In this document: one piece after another, positions 46,269-56,781 of the stretch | How the letters are laid out: the number at the start of each line of letters is the position of its first letter | How positions within the stretch are numbered: the stretch's first letter is position 1 | DNA from: Thiohalocapsa sp. PB-PSB1 | GTDB taxonomy: Bacteria > Pseudomonadota > Gammaproteobacteria > Chromatiales > Chromatiaceae | DNA length: 64,000 nucleotides | Reading direction: 5' to 3' | Assembly: GCA_016745215.1 (NCBI GenBank) | Contig: CP050890.1 | Coordinates: forward strand, 5,828,001 to 5,892,000 | Notes under the pieces: model-generated | The model's database searches: none | What the model saw: only the letters and a program-made list of their open reading frames with translations | Told to the model about the DNA's origin: nothing | Made by a program: the position numbers and the translations under genes

Positions 46269-49200
46269 TCAGAATCCTTCTAAAAAGGGATTGTCTATGA
46301 TCGGCTCGACTGGATCAGCAGCCTCTTGCCTCCCTTGCGTGCGGCTCGGCTCGCCAGCTGCCGAGGACGGAGTCGACGGCTTGAGACGGGAGCGAGTTCC
46401 AGATGCGGCCGGGGTGCTGTCCGGCGCGTCCGCATCCGAGGCGAAACCCGATAGCCTTTCGATGTTGGGTTGCGCCCAGGGTCCGGTCACGCGGTAATCC
46501 TGGCGGCCGATGCGGTCCATGGCACCACCGGATAGCTTGTCTGCCAGCAATACGGCAGCACCCACCAATGGCCCTCCAGCTACCGCGCCGGCAATGGCCA
46601 CACCGGAGCCGACCTTGGGCGTGACCTGTACGGTTTGATCCAGAGTTTGGTCGACCAGGTCGGTGACTCCGGAAATGCGAATGTCTGCGGTTGACGAGAG
46701 CAGTTCCAATCGATTGATGCGTGCCTGACCAGCGCCAATACGGACGCTGCCGCTGAGCGAGTCGAAGCCGAATCCTGGATCGAGCACATCCGTGAAGTCT
46801 AATTCCACGCGTCGCGTTAGCGCCGACAGATTCACCAGCCCCAACATGCGCCCGACGCCCGGGTCCACCGCCAACAACCGACCGGCTCCCAGATCCATGC
46901 TCAAGGAACCCCGCGCCTGCTGCCGGGAGAAATCGCCCGGACCGCCAGGCCAGGTCAGCGCCAGCTGCGCACGCGCCGGCGCAGCCTGGATCTCGCTGTA
47001 GTAGTCCAGCGCATGCAGAAACCGACCGAAGTCTTCTATTTCCGCGCTGGCGCGGATCTCGGTGCTGATGTAATCGGTTGCATCAATGCTCCAGCGGCCG
47101 TCGCCGATGACATTCAACAGCGGCCCCTGCAGGCCGAATCCGGTGAAACGGACGCCATCGGCGGTGGGTTCGACGCTCAGCGATGCCTGCCCCAACAGAT
47201 CCTTGCCAAAGCGCAGGGATTCTACGTTCAATTCCAGCTGTCCGATTTCCCGCGGATCTGTACCTGGATTCGCTTGCGAAGACTCGGGATCGGGCTCGGC
47301 GAACGGCTGCAAATCCAGATCCTGCAGATGCACGCGCAAAATGCCGTCGCTGCCTGCCCGAGGCAGGGTCACCGAGCCGCCATTGCCAGCTCCGTTGAAA
47401 TCGATCAACCAGTTGTCGGCGCTGGGCGAGAAGTCAACATCGAGATCGGTAAGCTGCAGGGCGCCGAATTGAACCTTGGCAACCCGGAGTCGGGATGGCA
47501 GCACGGGCAGCCGATCATTGTTACCGGAATCCAGCCATGTCCGATGCTGTCGACTCCAGTCGATCCAGGAGGAGAGATCGAGTGTGTCGATCTGGCCATC
47601 AATCCGTATGCCGGGGGAATCTGGCAAGGCCGTCGGATCGGCACCGATCGCCACCGCGACTCGCTCCAACTCCGGTAGTTGCGTACCGGGCTGGCGCTGC
47701 AGCTGTAGCAGTGCGCCATGCTCGCCGTAGTGCAGCCGAACGCTGATGGGCCAGACGCCGGTCAAGGTGGTCATGGCATCCAATGTGCGCGATTCGGCGG
47801 CGTTTTTGCCCAAGGGTGCCGGCGGTGACAATGCCAGTCCGCGCAGATCCGATTGCATCGACAGGCGCAAAGGCGGGCTCGGCAGATGCAGATCGGCGTT
47901 GTTCAGGCTCAGCTCCAGAGTCCAGTCCGCGTGCCCCTCGGCGATGGACCAAAGCGGGCTCGGATAACGGTCGGATAGATCCCGCACCTTGGAGCGTCCG
48001 GCGATATCGATACGGGTTTTGCCATGCGTCCGGTCAGAGGATTCTGTATGCAAGCCGATCTGCACGCGCTGTTGGTCGATCGATGCGTCGATGCCTTCGG
48101 CACGCACGCCGGCAGCGTCGAACGTCAAGCGACCCTTCAGGCCGATCGCCGACAACGGCAGGGCGCGGGGAGTCACGGATGGCGTGCCGTCGAACTGCAA
48201 TGCGCCCTGAAAGCCGACCGGTCGCGGCTTGGATTTGTCGACTGGCGGTTGCAGCGGTATCTGCAATGCCAGTTCCAACCCGGCATCGCCGGTTGTGTCG
48301 AAGGCATCTGCGACTCGCGCCAGATTGAACGCCAGGGGCGTGTTCTTCATGACCCATAGCCCATCTGTCATGGGTCCGATGGCTTGCCCCTGCAAGTCTA
48401 GGCTGATGGGTCGCCACAGGTTTTCGATGCGGGCGTTGCCGCTGGTGAGTCGGGTATTGCGCAGTTCTCCATGCGACAGATCGATGATCAGCGAACGATC
48501 TCGGAAGCGCAGGCTTCCATCGATTTCGCGCAGTGGCGGCCAGCCGAGTCGTTGCGCTTGTTCGCGTTGATCGGATGGGTTGCTGTGCGGCGCCGGTCGC
48601 GGCGGCCAATAGTCCAGTTCCCCCCCGCGTACGTTCAGCGTCAGCTCGAAGTGCTTGTTGCCGCAGTCGTTGGGAAAGTCCCGCAAGCGCCCATGAAACC
48701 TCGTTTCTCCTGAAGTCAGGGTGCCGGCGGGAATGGCGCGCAACAGCCAGCGCTGCAGGTTAGCGTCGATGATGCTGACCGGCAAATAGGTGCCGAGCTG
48801 GTCGAGATTGCCGGGACGGCCGTTCTCCATGCGCGTGTGCAATTTGATCACCGGGCTTGCGCCAAAGGTGTAGAGCTGCGCCTGTAGGTCGGTTTCCGTG
48901 CTGATCTCCGGGGTGCTGGCGCGTAGGGCGTCGGTCCAGAGGTCGACCAGGCCGTTCTCTGCATCCAGGCGCCAGTGGATGTCGCCGGCAAGAACGTTCA
49001 GATCCAGATCGCCGCCCAGTACCGGCGTTGGGTCCAGCCGCGTCGACTGGCCATGCAGGCCGACATAGCCGCCGCCGGGGCCGACATCGAAGATGAGATC
49101 CAAGCCGCTCAACCGCGTGCGTTGTGTAAAGCAGGCATGCGCTCCTGTGGAGTTCGCAGGCGGTGCTCGCTTGCCGGCAAGGGTAGCTGCATCCGGATTC

Positions 49201-50642
49201 CAGATCCGGGCCGTATGCGTGGCTGGTGTTGCCGGAAGCACATCCTGGGATACGGTGGACAACGAAGTCGCGGTCGATGTGGGAGAGGATGTCAGCGCTG
49301 AAGCCGGTGCCGAGGCAGCGGACGAGGAGGAGGAACATTGATCGATGCGCAGTCCGTCAATGCCGCCCTGCAATTGCCAATCCACCAGCGCGTATTCCTG
49401 GGATTTGGGCCGTGCATCCAATGCGAGCCGATAATGCACATCGCGTACTTGCCCCCCGAGCTCGAACCCGCGCAATGCCTGGATGCCGCTCTCCGGCTGG
49501 CCCGATGCCATGGCCACGATCGGCGCCAGCCGGGGCAGCAAGGCCAGCGGCAGTTCGCCGATGGCGCCGGACAGCCGCCGCCGCGGTTGATCGTCGCTGC
49601 CGCCAACCGCCAACGGCAGCCGGTCGAGATTGACCGTTGCCCAGGGCAATTCGAAGCGCGCAATGACCAGTTTTGCCAAGCGCAGCTGCCAGCCGCGATC
49701 GGTTGGTTGCCAGTCGGCAAGCAGACCGAGATCGCCAATCTGGACGCTGCGCTGGCGGTTCAGCTTCGGGTGCAAACCCAGGCCCGGCGAAGGGTGCAAT
49801 GACAGGCCGCTAAGTTCGACCCGCGCCAGCGCCGAGGTTAGGGCGCCAAATTCGATTCGGTTCCAGCTCTCGATGTCGATGCGGCGGCTTGCGATGTCGA
49901 GCCCTGCTGGCAATCTGCCATGTAGGAGTGCGGCCAGATCATGGCCCTGCCAGCGTAAATACAATTCGCCGGACCATTCGCCCATGCGATAGGCGGAACC
50001 GTACAGGTCCGCAAGCAGCGTCAGGTCGCCAACGGTTTCGCCGGCCGGCCGGGCCGCGATTTTCAACAGATGGCGTTGGGAGCGATTGTGCAAATCGAGC
50101 CGCTGCACATGCAACGATATGGGCGGTGCATCGGTACGACGATCGATCCAACGCAATCTGCTGTCGCTGAGGCTGAAGCGACCGCGACGAAAAAAGAATG
50201 TCCGCGCACCAGGATCATCGCCGTCTAATGCGTCCAGGCCGCGCACCTGAATGCTGGCATCGGACTGGCGCAATACCTCCAGATCGGCGCCCACCAAGGT
50301 CACACCGTCGATGCGCGGGGCGCCCTCGCGCAGGGAGGCGCTCAGATCCAGATCGATACGCAACTCGCGCAATGCGAGCAATGACTCGCCGCTGTCAGGG
50401 TCGCGCAATCGCACGTTGCGTAGGGTCAGCTGCGGTGCAAAACCACGCAAGCGCGCATCCACCTGTCCCATGCTCAGCTGTGCACCGAGCACATGACTCA
50501 AGGTCTCGGCAATTGGCTGGCGGAACTGGTCGACTTGGGTCAAGGCCAGGCGCATCAACAGCGACAATACAGCGGCACCGATGATCACGGCGGCCAGAAT
50601 CGTCCTTAGCCAGCGCATCAGGCGTTGTGCAAAAATTCTCAT
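46269..50642 (-). CDS. yhdP: YhdP-family AsmA-like envelope protein
   Basis: Very large inner-membrane-anchored bridge-type protein thought to carry phospholipid toward the outer membrane. About 1457 residues from the ATG at 50642, longer than the 1266 of E. coli YhdP. An N-terminal TM segment (ILAAVIIGAAVLSLLMRLAL) is followed by the long beta-rich groove, with the conserved end including LAVDPGVGRMLGLVNLSALT and VDQTLDQTVQVTPKVGSGVA. The extra length is partly a Ser/Thr/Ala-rich insert at about residues 440-510. A GTG at 50675 would add 11 residues. The ATG is preferred because MRIF-type starts precede the TM directly. It lies downstream of rng in the usual order. Confidence 0.9.
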   Translation of the reverse strand: MRIFAQRLMRWLRTILAAVIIGAAVLSLLMRLALTQVDQFRQPIAETLSHVLGAQLSMGQVDARLRGFAPQLTLRNVRLRDPDSGESLLALRELRIDLDLSASLREGAPRIDGVTLVGADLEVLRQSDASIQVRGLDALDGDDPGARTFFFRRGRFSLSDSRLRWIDRRTDAPPISLHVQRLDLHNRSQRHLLKIAARPAGETVGDLTLLADLYGSAYRMGEWSGELYLRWQGHDLAALLHGRLPAGLDIASRRIDIESWNRIEFGALTSALARVELSGLSLHPSPGLGLHPKLNRQRSVQIGDLGLLADWQPTDRGWQLRLAKLVIARFELPWATVNLDRLPLAVGGSDDQPRRRLSGAIGELPLALLPRLAPIVAMASGQPESGIQALRGFELGGQVRDVHYRLALDARPKSQEYALVDWQLQGGIDGLRIDQCSSSSSAASAPASALTSSPTSTATSLSTVSQDVLPATPATHTARIWNPDAATLAGKRAPPANSTGAHACFTQRTRLSGLDLIFDVGPGGGYVGLHGQSTRLDPTPVLGGDLDLNVLAGDIHWRLDAENGLVDLWTDALRASTPEISTETDLQAQLYTFGASPVIKLHTRMENGRPGNLDQLGTYLPVSIIDANLQRWLLRAIPAGTLTSGETRFHGRLRDFPNDCGNKHFELTLNVRGGELDYWPPRPAPHSNPSDQREQAQRLGWPPLREIDGSLRFRDRSLIIDLSHGELRNTRLTSGNARIENLWRPISLDLQGQAIGPMTDGLWVMKNTPLAFNLARVADAFDTTGDAGLELALQIPLQPPVDKSKPRPVGFQGALQFDGTPSVTPRALPLSAIGLKGRLTFDAAGVRAEGIDASIDQQRVQIGLHTESSDRTHGKTRIDIAGRSKVRDLSDRYPSPLWSIAEGHADWTLELSLNNADLHLPSPPLRLSMQSDLRGLALSPPAPLGKNAAESRTLDAMTTLTGVWPISVRLHYGEHGALLQLQRQPGTQLPELERVAVAIGADPTALPDSPGIRIDGQIDTLDLSSWIDWSRQHRTWLDSGNNDRLPVLPSRLRVAKVQFGALQLTDLDVDFSPSADNWLIDFNGAGNGGSVTLPRAGSDGILRVHLQDLDLQPFAEPDPESSQANPGTDPREIGQLELNVESLRFGKDLLGQASLSVEPTADGVRFTGFGLQGPLLNVIGDGRWSIDATDYISTEIRASAEIEDFGRFLHALDYYSEIQAAPARAQLALTWPGGPGDFSRQQARGSLSMDLGAGRLLAVDPGVGRMLGLVNLSALTRRVELDFTDVLDPGFGFDSLSGSVRIGAGQARINRLELLSSTADIRISGVTDLVDQTLDQTVQVTPKVGSGVAIAGAVAGGPLVGAAVLLADKLSGGAMDRIGRQDYRVTGPWAQPNIERLSGFASDADAPDSTPAASGTRSRLKPSTPSSAAGEPSRTQGRQEAADPVEPIIDNPFLEGF

Positions 50643-50704
50643 TGATCTGGAATGGTTGTGGTCGTTTCGATCCACAAGGTGTCAGGCCATGAATGCAAAC
50701 GGCC

Positions 50705-52159
50705 CTAGATGAGTACAACGTCGAATTGTTCCTGGGTATAGAGGATCTCGGCTTGCAATCGGATTGGCTTGCCGATGAATTCTTCCAACTCCGCCATGTG
50801 ACTCGATTCCTCGTCCAGCAGTCGGTCGACCACCTCCTGCGAGGCCAACACCAGCAGGGTTTCGACCTCGAACTGGCGCGACTCGCGCAAGAGTTCGCGG
50901 AAGATCTCATAGCAAGTGGTTTCAGTCGTCTTCATCGAGCCGCGCCCACCGCAGCAGGGGCAGGGCTCGCACAATATGTGTTCTAAAGATTCGCGGGTGC
51001 GCTTGCGCGTCATTTCCACCAGGCCCAGCGCCGAAACCTCGGTGATATGCGTCTTGGCGTGATCCTTGGCGAGGCATTTCTCCAGTGCCCGCAGCACCTG
51101 ACGCTTGTGCTCGTCGTCGGTCATATCGATAAAGTCGATGATGATGATGCCGCCAAGGTTGCGCAGCCTCAGCTGTCGGCAGATCGCCTGTGCCGCTTCG
51201 AGATTCGTCTTGAAAATGGTCTCTTCGAGGTTGCGATGACCGACGAATGCTCCGGTGTTGACGTCGATGGTGGTCATGGCCTCGGTCTGGTCTATGACCA
51301 AATGGCCACCGGATTTGAGCTGCACCTTGCGGTGCAGGGCTTTCTTGATCTCGTCCTCGACACCGTACAGATCGAACAGAGGGCGCTCTCCATCGTAATA
51401 TTCAATGCGATCGACAATCTCCGGGATGTATTTGGCCGCAAACGGCTTGGCCTTGTTGACCGTGGTGCGCGAGTCGATCCGTACGCGCTCCATCTCGGGG
51501 GTGACCAGATCCCGCAGTGCGCGCAGGGCGAGCGGCAGATCGTCGTGAATCAGCCCAACCTCGACACCGCTATTGCAGCGCTCCTTGATGCCGCTCCAGA
51601 GTCTGGCCAAGAACGCCATGTCGCGGCACAATGCACCGTCATCAACGGTCTCCGCGGCGGTACGCGCGATATAGCCGCCGGCATCTTCGTGCTCATCGAC
51701 ATAGCTTTGCAGGACCTCGCGCAGGCGTTTGCGCTCGTCGTCGTCCTCGATTTTCTGCGATACGCCGGTGTTACCGAGCCGCGGCATAAAGACCAGGTAG
51801 CGCGAGGCGATGGAAATATTCGTGGTGAGCCGCGCACCCTTAGTGCCCAGCGGATCTTTGACCACCTGCACGATAATGGCGTCACCCTCGCTCACCAGGT
51901 CCAGGATCTGCTCGCTGCGCGGCGCGCCGTCCCGGCCGACGATATCCGATGCATGCAAAAAGGCCGCACGCTCCAAGCCGATGTCAACGAAGGCGGCCTG
52001 CATGCCCGGCAACACACGGCAGACGCGTCCACGGTACACATTACCCACCAAGCCGCAACGCTGGGCGCGCTCGATGATGATTTCCTGCACCACGCCATTT
52101 TCGACCACGGCCACGCGAGTTTCAGGGGGCGTCACATTGATTAGTATTTCTTCGCTCAC
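50705..52159 (-). CDS. rng: Ribonuclease G
   Basis: Endoribonuclease that matures the 5' end of 16S rRNA and degrades mRNA. The family normally begins with a short Met-x-Glu-x-Leu run before NVTPSETRVA. Here the GTG at 52159 gives exactly SEEILINVTPPETRVAVVEN, so I prefer it over the upstream ATG at 52216. 484 residues. S1 domain: VGNVYRGRVCRVLPGMQAAF. Catalytic aspartates in IIIDFIDMTDDEHK. Zinc-link cysteines CEPCPCCGGRG, and a C-terminal domain ending VVLI. It is followed by yhdP and preceded by maf. Confidence 0.93.
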   Translation of the reverse strand: MSEEILINVTPPETRVAVVENGVVQEIIIERAQRCGLVGNVYRGRVCRVLPGMQAAFVDIGLERAAFLHASDIVGRDGAPRSEQILDLVSEGDAIIVQVVKDPLGTKGARLTTNISIASRYLVFMPRLGNTGVSQKIEDDDERKRLREVLQSYVDEHEDAGGYIARTAAETVDDGALCRDMAFLARLWSGIKERCNSGVEVGLIHDDLPLALRALRDLVTPEMERVRIDSRTTVNKAKPFAAKYIPEIVDRIEYYDGERPLFDLYGVEDEIKKALHRKVQLKSGGHLVIDQTEAMTTIDVNTGAFVGHRNLEETIFKTNLEAAQAICRQLRLRNLGGIIIIDFIDMTDDEHKRQVLRALEKCLAKDHAKTHITEVSALGLVEMTRKRTRESLEHILCEPCPCCGGRGSMKTTETTCYEIFRELLRESRQFEVETLLVLASQEVVDRLLDEESSHMAELEEFIGKPIRLQAEILYTQEQFDVVLI

Positions 52160-52258
52160 AAAGTTCGGGTTCCAATGCTGATAGGCAAGCACTTGACCTG
52201 CGGTTGTCGGCAGCAATGCTCGACATTGCCGAAATGCGAGGGCGAACCCGCGGGTTGC

Positions 52259-52837
52259 TTAAGCAATTACCGTCACTCCCTCGCATGCGAGCAAGGCTGC
52301 AGTTTCAAACAATGGTAACCCAACCACGCCAGAGTAACTGCCATCGATGCGTTCCACGAACAACGCTCCTCGACCCTGAATCGCATAGGCGCCCGCTTTG
52401 TCGCGGGGCTCGCCACCAGCCCAGTAAGCGGCTGCCTCGGCAGGCCCGATGTGGCGAAAATGCACAAGAGTCTCGCTGATTGCGCTCTGTTCGCGAGCGC
52501 CAATCACCGTGACACCGGTCAGTACGCGATGTTCGCGGCCGGACAATAACCGCAACATGGCCAATGCATCGTCGGCATCCGCCGGCTTGCCGAGGATGCG
52601 ACCCTCGCAGACCACTGCGGTATCCGCGCCGATCACCGGTCGCGCTGCCGATACCGCCAATCGGCCGGCACGCGCCTTGGACTGCGCCATCCGCTGGACA
52701 TAGGCTCTGGGTTCCTCGCCGGCCAGCGGGGTTTCGTCCACGTCAACCGGAATACAAGCATGTGTCAGCCCAAGTTGCAGCAATAGCTCGCGCCGACGCG
52801 GCGATCGGGATGCAAGGTATACCAGGATTTGGTTCAA
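52259..52837 (-). CDS. maf: Maf-family nucleotide pyrophosphatase
   Basis: House-cleaning nucleoside triphosphate pyrophosphatase. Signatures: [14 protein letters not shown] at the N-terminus, [18 protein letters not shown], and [21 protein letters not shown] with [10 protein letters not shown]. The start is not certain. A TTG at 52837, with GAGG 10 nt upstream, gives the normal short N-terminus and lies just after the rlmH stop. An ATG at 52882 would add 15 residues and overlap rlmH by 43 nt. The VGLPL end matches the YhdE (dTTP/UTP) branch. Confidence 0.9.
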   Translation of the reverse strand: MNQILVYLASRSPRRRELLLQLGLTHACIPVDVDETPLAGEEPRAYVQRMAQSKARAGRLAVSAARPVIGADTAVVCEGRILGKPADADDALAMLRLLSGREHRVLTGVTVIGAREQSAISETLVHFRHIGPAEAAAYWAGGEPRDKAGAYAIQGRGALFVERIDGSYSGVVGLPLFETAALLACEGVTVIA

Positions 52838-52839
52838 GG

Positions 52840-53337
52840 TTACACGCCTCGATGGTAAGGATGTCCTTGGGTGATGCTCCAAGCCCGATACAGCTGTTCG
52901 GCCAGGATGACACGCACCAGCGTGTGCGGAAAGGTCAGCTTAGACAATGACCAGTGTTGCTCAGCACGCGCCAGGCATTCATCCGATAAACCATCCGGCC
53001 CGCCGACCAGCAGCGCCAGGTCTCGCCCGCTTGCCAGCCAGCCCTGAAGTTCATGCGCCAACTGTTCGCTTGACCAGGGCTTGCCGCGCATGTCCAGCGC
53101 CACCGGCAATGCGGTGTCCGGCAATGCCTTCAACAGCCGCTCGCCCTCGGCGCGGCGAATGCGTTCGAGATCGACAGCGCTGACCTTGCCGCGTCCGCGC
53201 CCGCCGCGATCCGGTCCGGGCTCGATCTCGACCAGATCCAATGCGCACTGAGCCGGCAGCCGCTTGGCGTATTCCGCGAACCCTTCATCGATCCAGCGCG
53301 GCATGCGCCGGCCCACGCTCAGCAGTCGGATACGCAT
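52840..53337 (-). CDS. rlmH: 23S rRNA pseudouridine-1915 N3-methyltransferase RlmH
   Basis: SPOUT methyltransferase acting on helix 69 of 23S rRNA. 165 residues; the family has about 155. Conserved blocks: [36 protein letters not shown], the SAM-binding knot [16 protein letters not shown], and the closing [16 protein letters not shown] with HPYHR. Normally rsfS and nadD lie upstream; here the upstream side is a scarred mobile region, so the cluster has been broken at about 53.4 kb. Confidence 0.95.
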   Translation of the reverse strand: MRIRLLSVGRRMPRWIDEGFAEYAKRLPAQCALDLVEIEPGPDRGGRGRGKVSAVDLERIRRAEGERLLKALPDTALPVALDMRGKPWSSEQLAHELQGWLASGRDLALLVGGPDGLSDECLARAEQHWSLSKLTFPHTLVRVILAEQLYRAWSITQGHPYHRGV

Positions 53338-53499
53338 ACCAGAGTGGTCCTGCCTAATTGCTTGCTGTTCGCCAACAGGGTGGTTCTCCGCTTGTTCAGT
53401 TGATTGAAATAGACCCGTTGGATGTCCGGTCGGTCACTCCGGTCGGTCACGGCCAGGCAATCATCCCAGGCATCGAGATCCTGGGTGTATTCCCAATCT

Positions 53500-53766
53500 G
53501 ACCTTGCGCAACGAAAACGCTGCGATCTTTTCCGACAAACTGCATTTCAAGTTACTGCACATGCCCTTGTTCCAGAAGCAGGAACACGAACTCGAAACGC
53601 ACTTCGACAAGTGGCGCTATTTTTTCGAGCACCTTTCCAAAAGTTATGCAAGAGCGCCGAACTCGCCAATCCGAGCCGCGAACAGTATGGCCTCTACGAG
53701 CAAACTCTGCTCGATTATTGGGAGGAGGCGATGGATACCGCTCGGGATGAGGGCCGAGTCGGTTGA
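53500..53766 (+). pseudogene. Rpn/PDDEXK_2-family nuclease remnant, frameshifted
   Basis: The frame from about 53504 gives RNENAAIFSDKLHFKLLHMP and HELETHFDKWRYFFEHLSKS, the central part of recombination-promoting nuclease/transposase-like (PDDEXK_2) proteins. After about 53650 the match continues in another frame as ANPSREQYGLYEQTLLDYWE, ending TARDEGRVG. The catalytic N-terminal domain is missing, and a frameshift separates the two parts. Confidence 0.7.
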
Positions 53767-54002
53767 AAAAGTTGAAAAAGAGTTGAAAAAGGACGCCCAT
53801 TATTGATTGCGAAATAAAGTGGGTGTCCTTTTTCTTTTTTTCTTTTTTTTCTTTTTTCCGGTGTCCTTTTTCTTTTTTCGCACTCGGCTCTCTGCGGTGA
53901 ATCCTTACATTTTCGAATTAAAGTGGGGAATTAAAGTGGGTGTCCTTTTATTACTTTTCTTTTATTACTTTTATTTTCGAATTAAAGTGGGTGTCCTTTT
54001 AT
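53767..54002 (+). repeat. GTGGGTGTCC/T-rich repeat cluster (left of IS copy 2)
   Basis: AAAGTGGGTGTCCTTTT recurs about four times with T-rich and CTTTT-type filler. About 53879-53960 (starting CGCACTCGGCTCTCTGCGGT) is repeated directly at about 55440-55500 on the other side of the IS. Confidence 0.75.
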
Positions 54003-55297
54003 GGGCACCTTGAAAAATTGTGCCAAGGCACGGGGTTCAGTAAACTTTGAGTGTGTCAGACACCAATGAGGCGAGCGCACTATGCCACAACCAAGTTCCA
54101 TCGACATTGACCGCCGCTTGGAGAGCATCAGCCGGATGGGCGATCCGTTGGAGCGGCTCGCCGCGGAGATCCCATGGGAGCTGTTCCGGCCATTGCTGGA
54201 GAAGGTGCACGAGAAGGAGCGCAAGTCCGCGGCCGGACGCAAGCCGTTGGACGTGGTGCTGATGTTCAAGATCCTAATCCTGCAGTCGCTCTACAACCTA
54301 GCCGACGAGGCGATCGAGTATCAAATCCGCGACCGGCTTTCGTTCATGCGCTTTCTCGGCCTTCAGCTATGCGACAACGTGCCCGATTGCACCACGGTGT
54401 GGCGGTTTCGCGAGCGGCTCAAGGAGTTGGAGTTGATCAAGCCGCTGTTTGATCGCTTTGGCGATTACCTGGCGCAGGCCGGGTTGCAAGCGCGCAACGG
54501 GCAAATCATCGACGCCTCGATCGTCCACGCGCCGATCCAGCGCAACAGCCGCGATGAGAACCGTCGCATCAATGCGGGCGAGGTGCCCGAGGACTGGGAT
54601 GAGCACAAGCGCCGGCAGAAGGACACCGATGCCCGCTGGACCAAGAAGCACGGCAAGAGCTATTTCGGTTACAAGAACCACATCGACGTCGATGCCGAGC
54701 ACAAGCTCATCCGCGACTATGAGACCACTGCAGCGAACGTGCATGACAGTCAGGTCTTCGACGACATCATCGACCCCGAGAACGCCGACCCGCAGGTCTG
54801 GGCCGACAGTGCCTACCGCAGCGAAGCGACCGAGGCGGCACTGAGCGGGGCGGGCTACGAGAGCCACATCTGCGAGAAGGGCCAGAGCAACCAACCGCTC
54901 AGCGACGAGCAACAGGCCGCCAATCGTCGCCGCTCCAAGGTGCGCTCGCGTGTCGAGCACATCTTCGGCTTCCAACAGAACAGCATGGGCGGCAAGCTCA
55001 TTCGCACCATTGGCAAGGCGCGGGCCGAGGTCAAGATTGGCTGCATGAACTTGACCTACAACCTGATGCGCTACCTGCAGCTCACCAAACCTAAGGTCGC
55101 TGCGCCCGCGCTCGCCTGAAAAACGGGCAAAGCGGCAAAACAAGCCGCTTTGGCGGCCAAAAGACGCCTTATTGCGCCAATCTCGACTGAGTTTGCACAC
55201 AATATGAAAACGGCGCGCATCGATCGTACCCGCATCGTGTTTATAGCGCCGTGAGCGCGTGATCGGCGCGTCGAAAACACAATTTTTCAAGGTTCCC
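54003..55297 (+). mobile_element. IS5-family insertion sequence (copy 2)
   Basis: 1295 bp, the same element as 31978-33272 in opposite orientation, with ends GGGCACCTTGAAAAATTGTG at the left and the complementary GGGAACC-type end at the right. A TTAT target duplication flanks it (53999-54002 and 55298-55301). Only scattered base differences from copy 1 were seen. Confidence 0.93.
54082..55119 (+). CDS. IS5-family DDE transposase (copy 2)
   Basis: 345 residues, nearly identical to copy 1, with DDE blocks IIDASIVHAPIQ, WADSAYRSEATEAAL and RSRVEHIFGFQQ intact. The few visible substitutions (for example HAPIQ for RAPIQ, and IRDYET for IRDDET) do not touch the obvious catalytic acids. Complete and presumably active. 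Confidence 0.93.
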   Translation: MPQPSSIDIDRRLESISRMGDPLERLAAEIPWELFRPLLEKVHEKERKSAAGRKPLDVVLMFKILILQSLYNLADEAIEYQIRDRLSFMRFLGLQLCDNVPDCTTVWRFRERLKELELIKPLFDRFGDYLAQAGLQARNGQIIDASIVHAPIQRNSRDENRRINAGEVPEDWDEHKRRQKDTDARWTKKHGKSYFGYKNHIDVDAEHKLIRDYETTAANVHDSQVFDDIIDPENADPQVWADSAYRSEATEAALSGAGYESHICEKGQSNQPLSDEQQAANRRRSKVRSRVEHIFGFQQNSMGGKLIRTIGKARAEVKIGCMNLTYNLMRYLQLTKPKVAAPALA

Positions 55298-55301
55298 TTA
55301 T

Positions 55302-55590
55302 TATTTATTACTTTTAACAGTGGGTGCCCTTTTCTTGAACTACAGTGGGTGCCCTTTTCTTGCTTTTCTTGCTGGGTCGCCCGCAAGCGGGCTCCTACGC
55401 CGACCGGCTCCCACGGCTGGTAGGCACCTTGGCCGCTCTGCGCACTCGGCTCTCTGCGGTGAATCCTTACATTTTCGAATTAAAGTGGGTGTCCTTTTAT
55501 TTATTTTTGTGTCCTTTTATTTATTTTTCGAATTAAAGTGGGTGTCCTTTTATTTAAAGTGGGTGTCCTTTTATTACTGTGTTTTATTAC
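55302..55590 (+). repeat. GTGGGTGTCC repeat cluster (right of IS copy 2) with one REP hairpin
   Basis: The motif GTGGGTGCCC or GTGGGTGTCC followed by TTTT occurs about six times. One REP hairpin copy lies at 55376-55398. The segment from 55440 repeats 53879-53960. Confidence 0.75.
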
Positions 55591-55604
55591 TGGTGGTGCC
55601 ATAT

Positions 55605-56064
55605 ACTCTCCAAAGAAGAGCGCAAGTCGTTCAAGAACGTGCATTGGCTGCTGCGTCAGCGTCGCGCCGATCTGAATGCAGATGAGCGACGCATGCTGAA
55701 TCGGCTCTTTCGCTATTCACCAAAATTACAAGAAGCCTATGAGGCTTGCGAATCACTCACTGCCATCTATGAAAGCCGCCTATCAAAAGGTCAGGGTAAG
55801 CGCAAACTGCGTGGCTGGATGGAACGTGTCACCAACCGCAAGCTCAGTTGCTTTGATAGCTTCCTCGGTACGCTGAATACGCATTTTGAGGAAGTGACCA
55901 ATTATTTTATTGGTCGACATACCAGCGGCTTTGTCGAGGGATTAAATAATAAGATCAAAGTCATCAAACGCCGCTGCGATGGCATCACCAACCTCGGGCA
56001 CCTCTATCAAAGGGTATTCCTGGATCTCAACGGATATGACCGGTTCGGGGTCGATACATTATAA
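55605..56064 (+). pseudogene. ISL3-family transposase remnant (C-terminal part)
   Basis: About 150 residues match the C-terminal catalytic part of ISL3-family transposases: VHWLLRQRRADLNADERRML, the typical RHTSGFVEGLNNKIKVIKRR (containing the last catalytic Glu) and GHLYQRVFLDLNGYDRFG. The first two thirds, including the zinc finger and first DDE residues, are missing and replaced by the GTGTCC repeat cluster. Not functional. Confidence 0.85.
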
Positions 56065-56781
56065 ATCAATGAGTTACAGACTTTGTGCTCAACCACATTT
56101 TAATCTTAATGTGTACGAAAAAATGAGACTAAGTGGTTGTTTTTAAAATATTTATTGGTTCCCACAAAATCCAGGAGAGCCGAACGCCCCAGCATTTTAA
56201 CTTTATAACCAACGTCTTACGGAAACGCCACAAGCACCCGCTCGTCAGTTGGTCGGAGTTATGAACAAGGCCTTTGGTGTCCTTTTCTTTATCTTGTTTT
56301 CTTTTCTTGCCCAGCTTGGCAGGCGGACGCCTTTGTAAAGAAAACTTTACAGTACCATCCTGTCTTGTTCCTCATCAGGTCAAGACCTGGCAAGAACACC
56401 GTAAGGCTTTGTAAATATGAATATTATCAGAGCCCCATAACCAACCAAAACGTCTCACTCAACGTACCTTATTCGCCCAACGGGAGCCGATTGCGGCGTG
56501 AAAGCGTCGACGGCACCGCAAATTGTAGTTCCTAAACTTTACAAATTCTCAACGGATTTTTTGCCCCTCCCTGACGTAGGCGCTCAAGTATTTGTTAATA
56601 AAGACATATCAATTTATGGCATACTTCCTGCTTTATATGCACTGATCGCAACCGTCTCGCGACAGCTAGGAGTACAGTGGCGATTCTTATGTCGGTTGCG
56701 ATGCAAGATAACCGCAGGCCTGATAAAATCTGCGTGATTCGCAGAAAAACCTTTTCCTCTGATATAGGAGCACACACAACC
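56065..56781. other. AT-richer spacer before the PEP-CTERM gene
   Basis: No gene recognised. Base composition is clearly more AT-rich than neighbours, suggesting foreign or decayed DNA. One GGTGTCCTTTTC word lies at 56269. A short inverted repeat GTAAAG-AAAA-CTTTAC lies at 56335-56350. Confidence 0.4.

Noticed and set aside
32156..55119. IS copies as remnants of a composite transposon
   Set aside because: The two IS copies are 21 kb apart in opposite orientation, each with its own target duplication, so they look like separate insertions.
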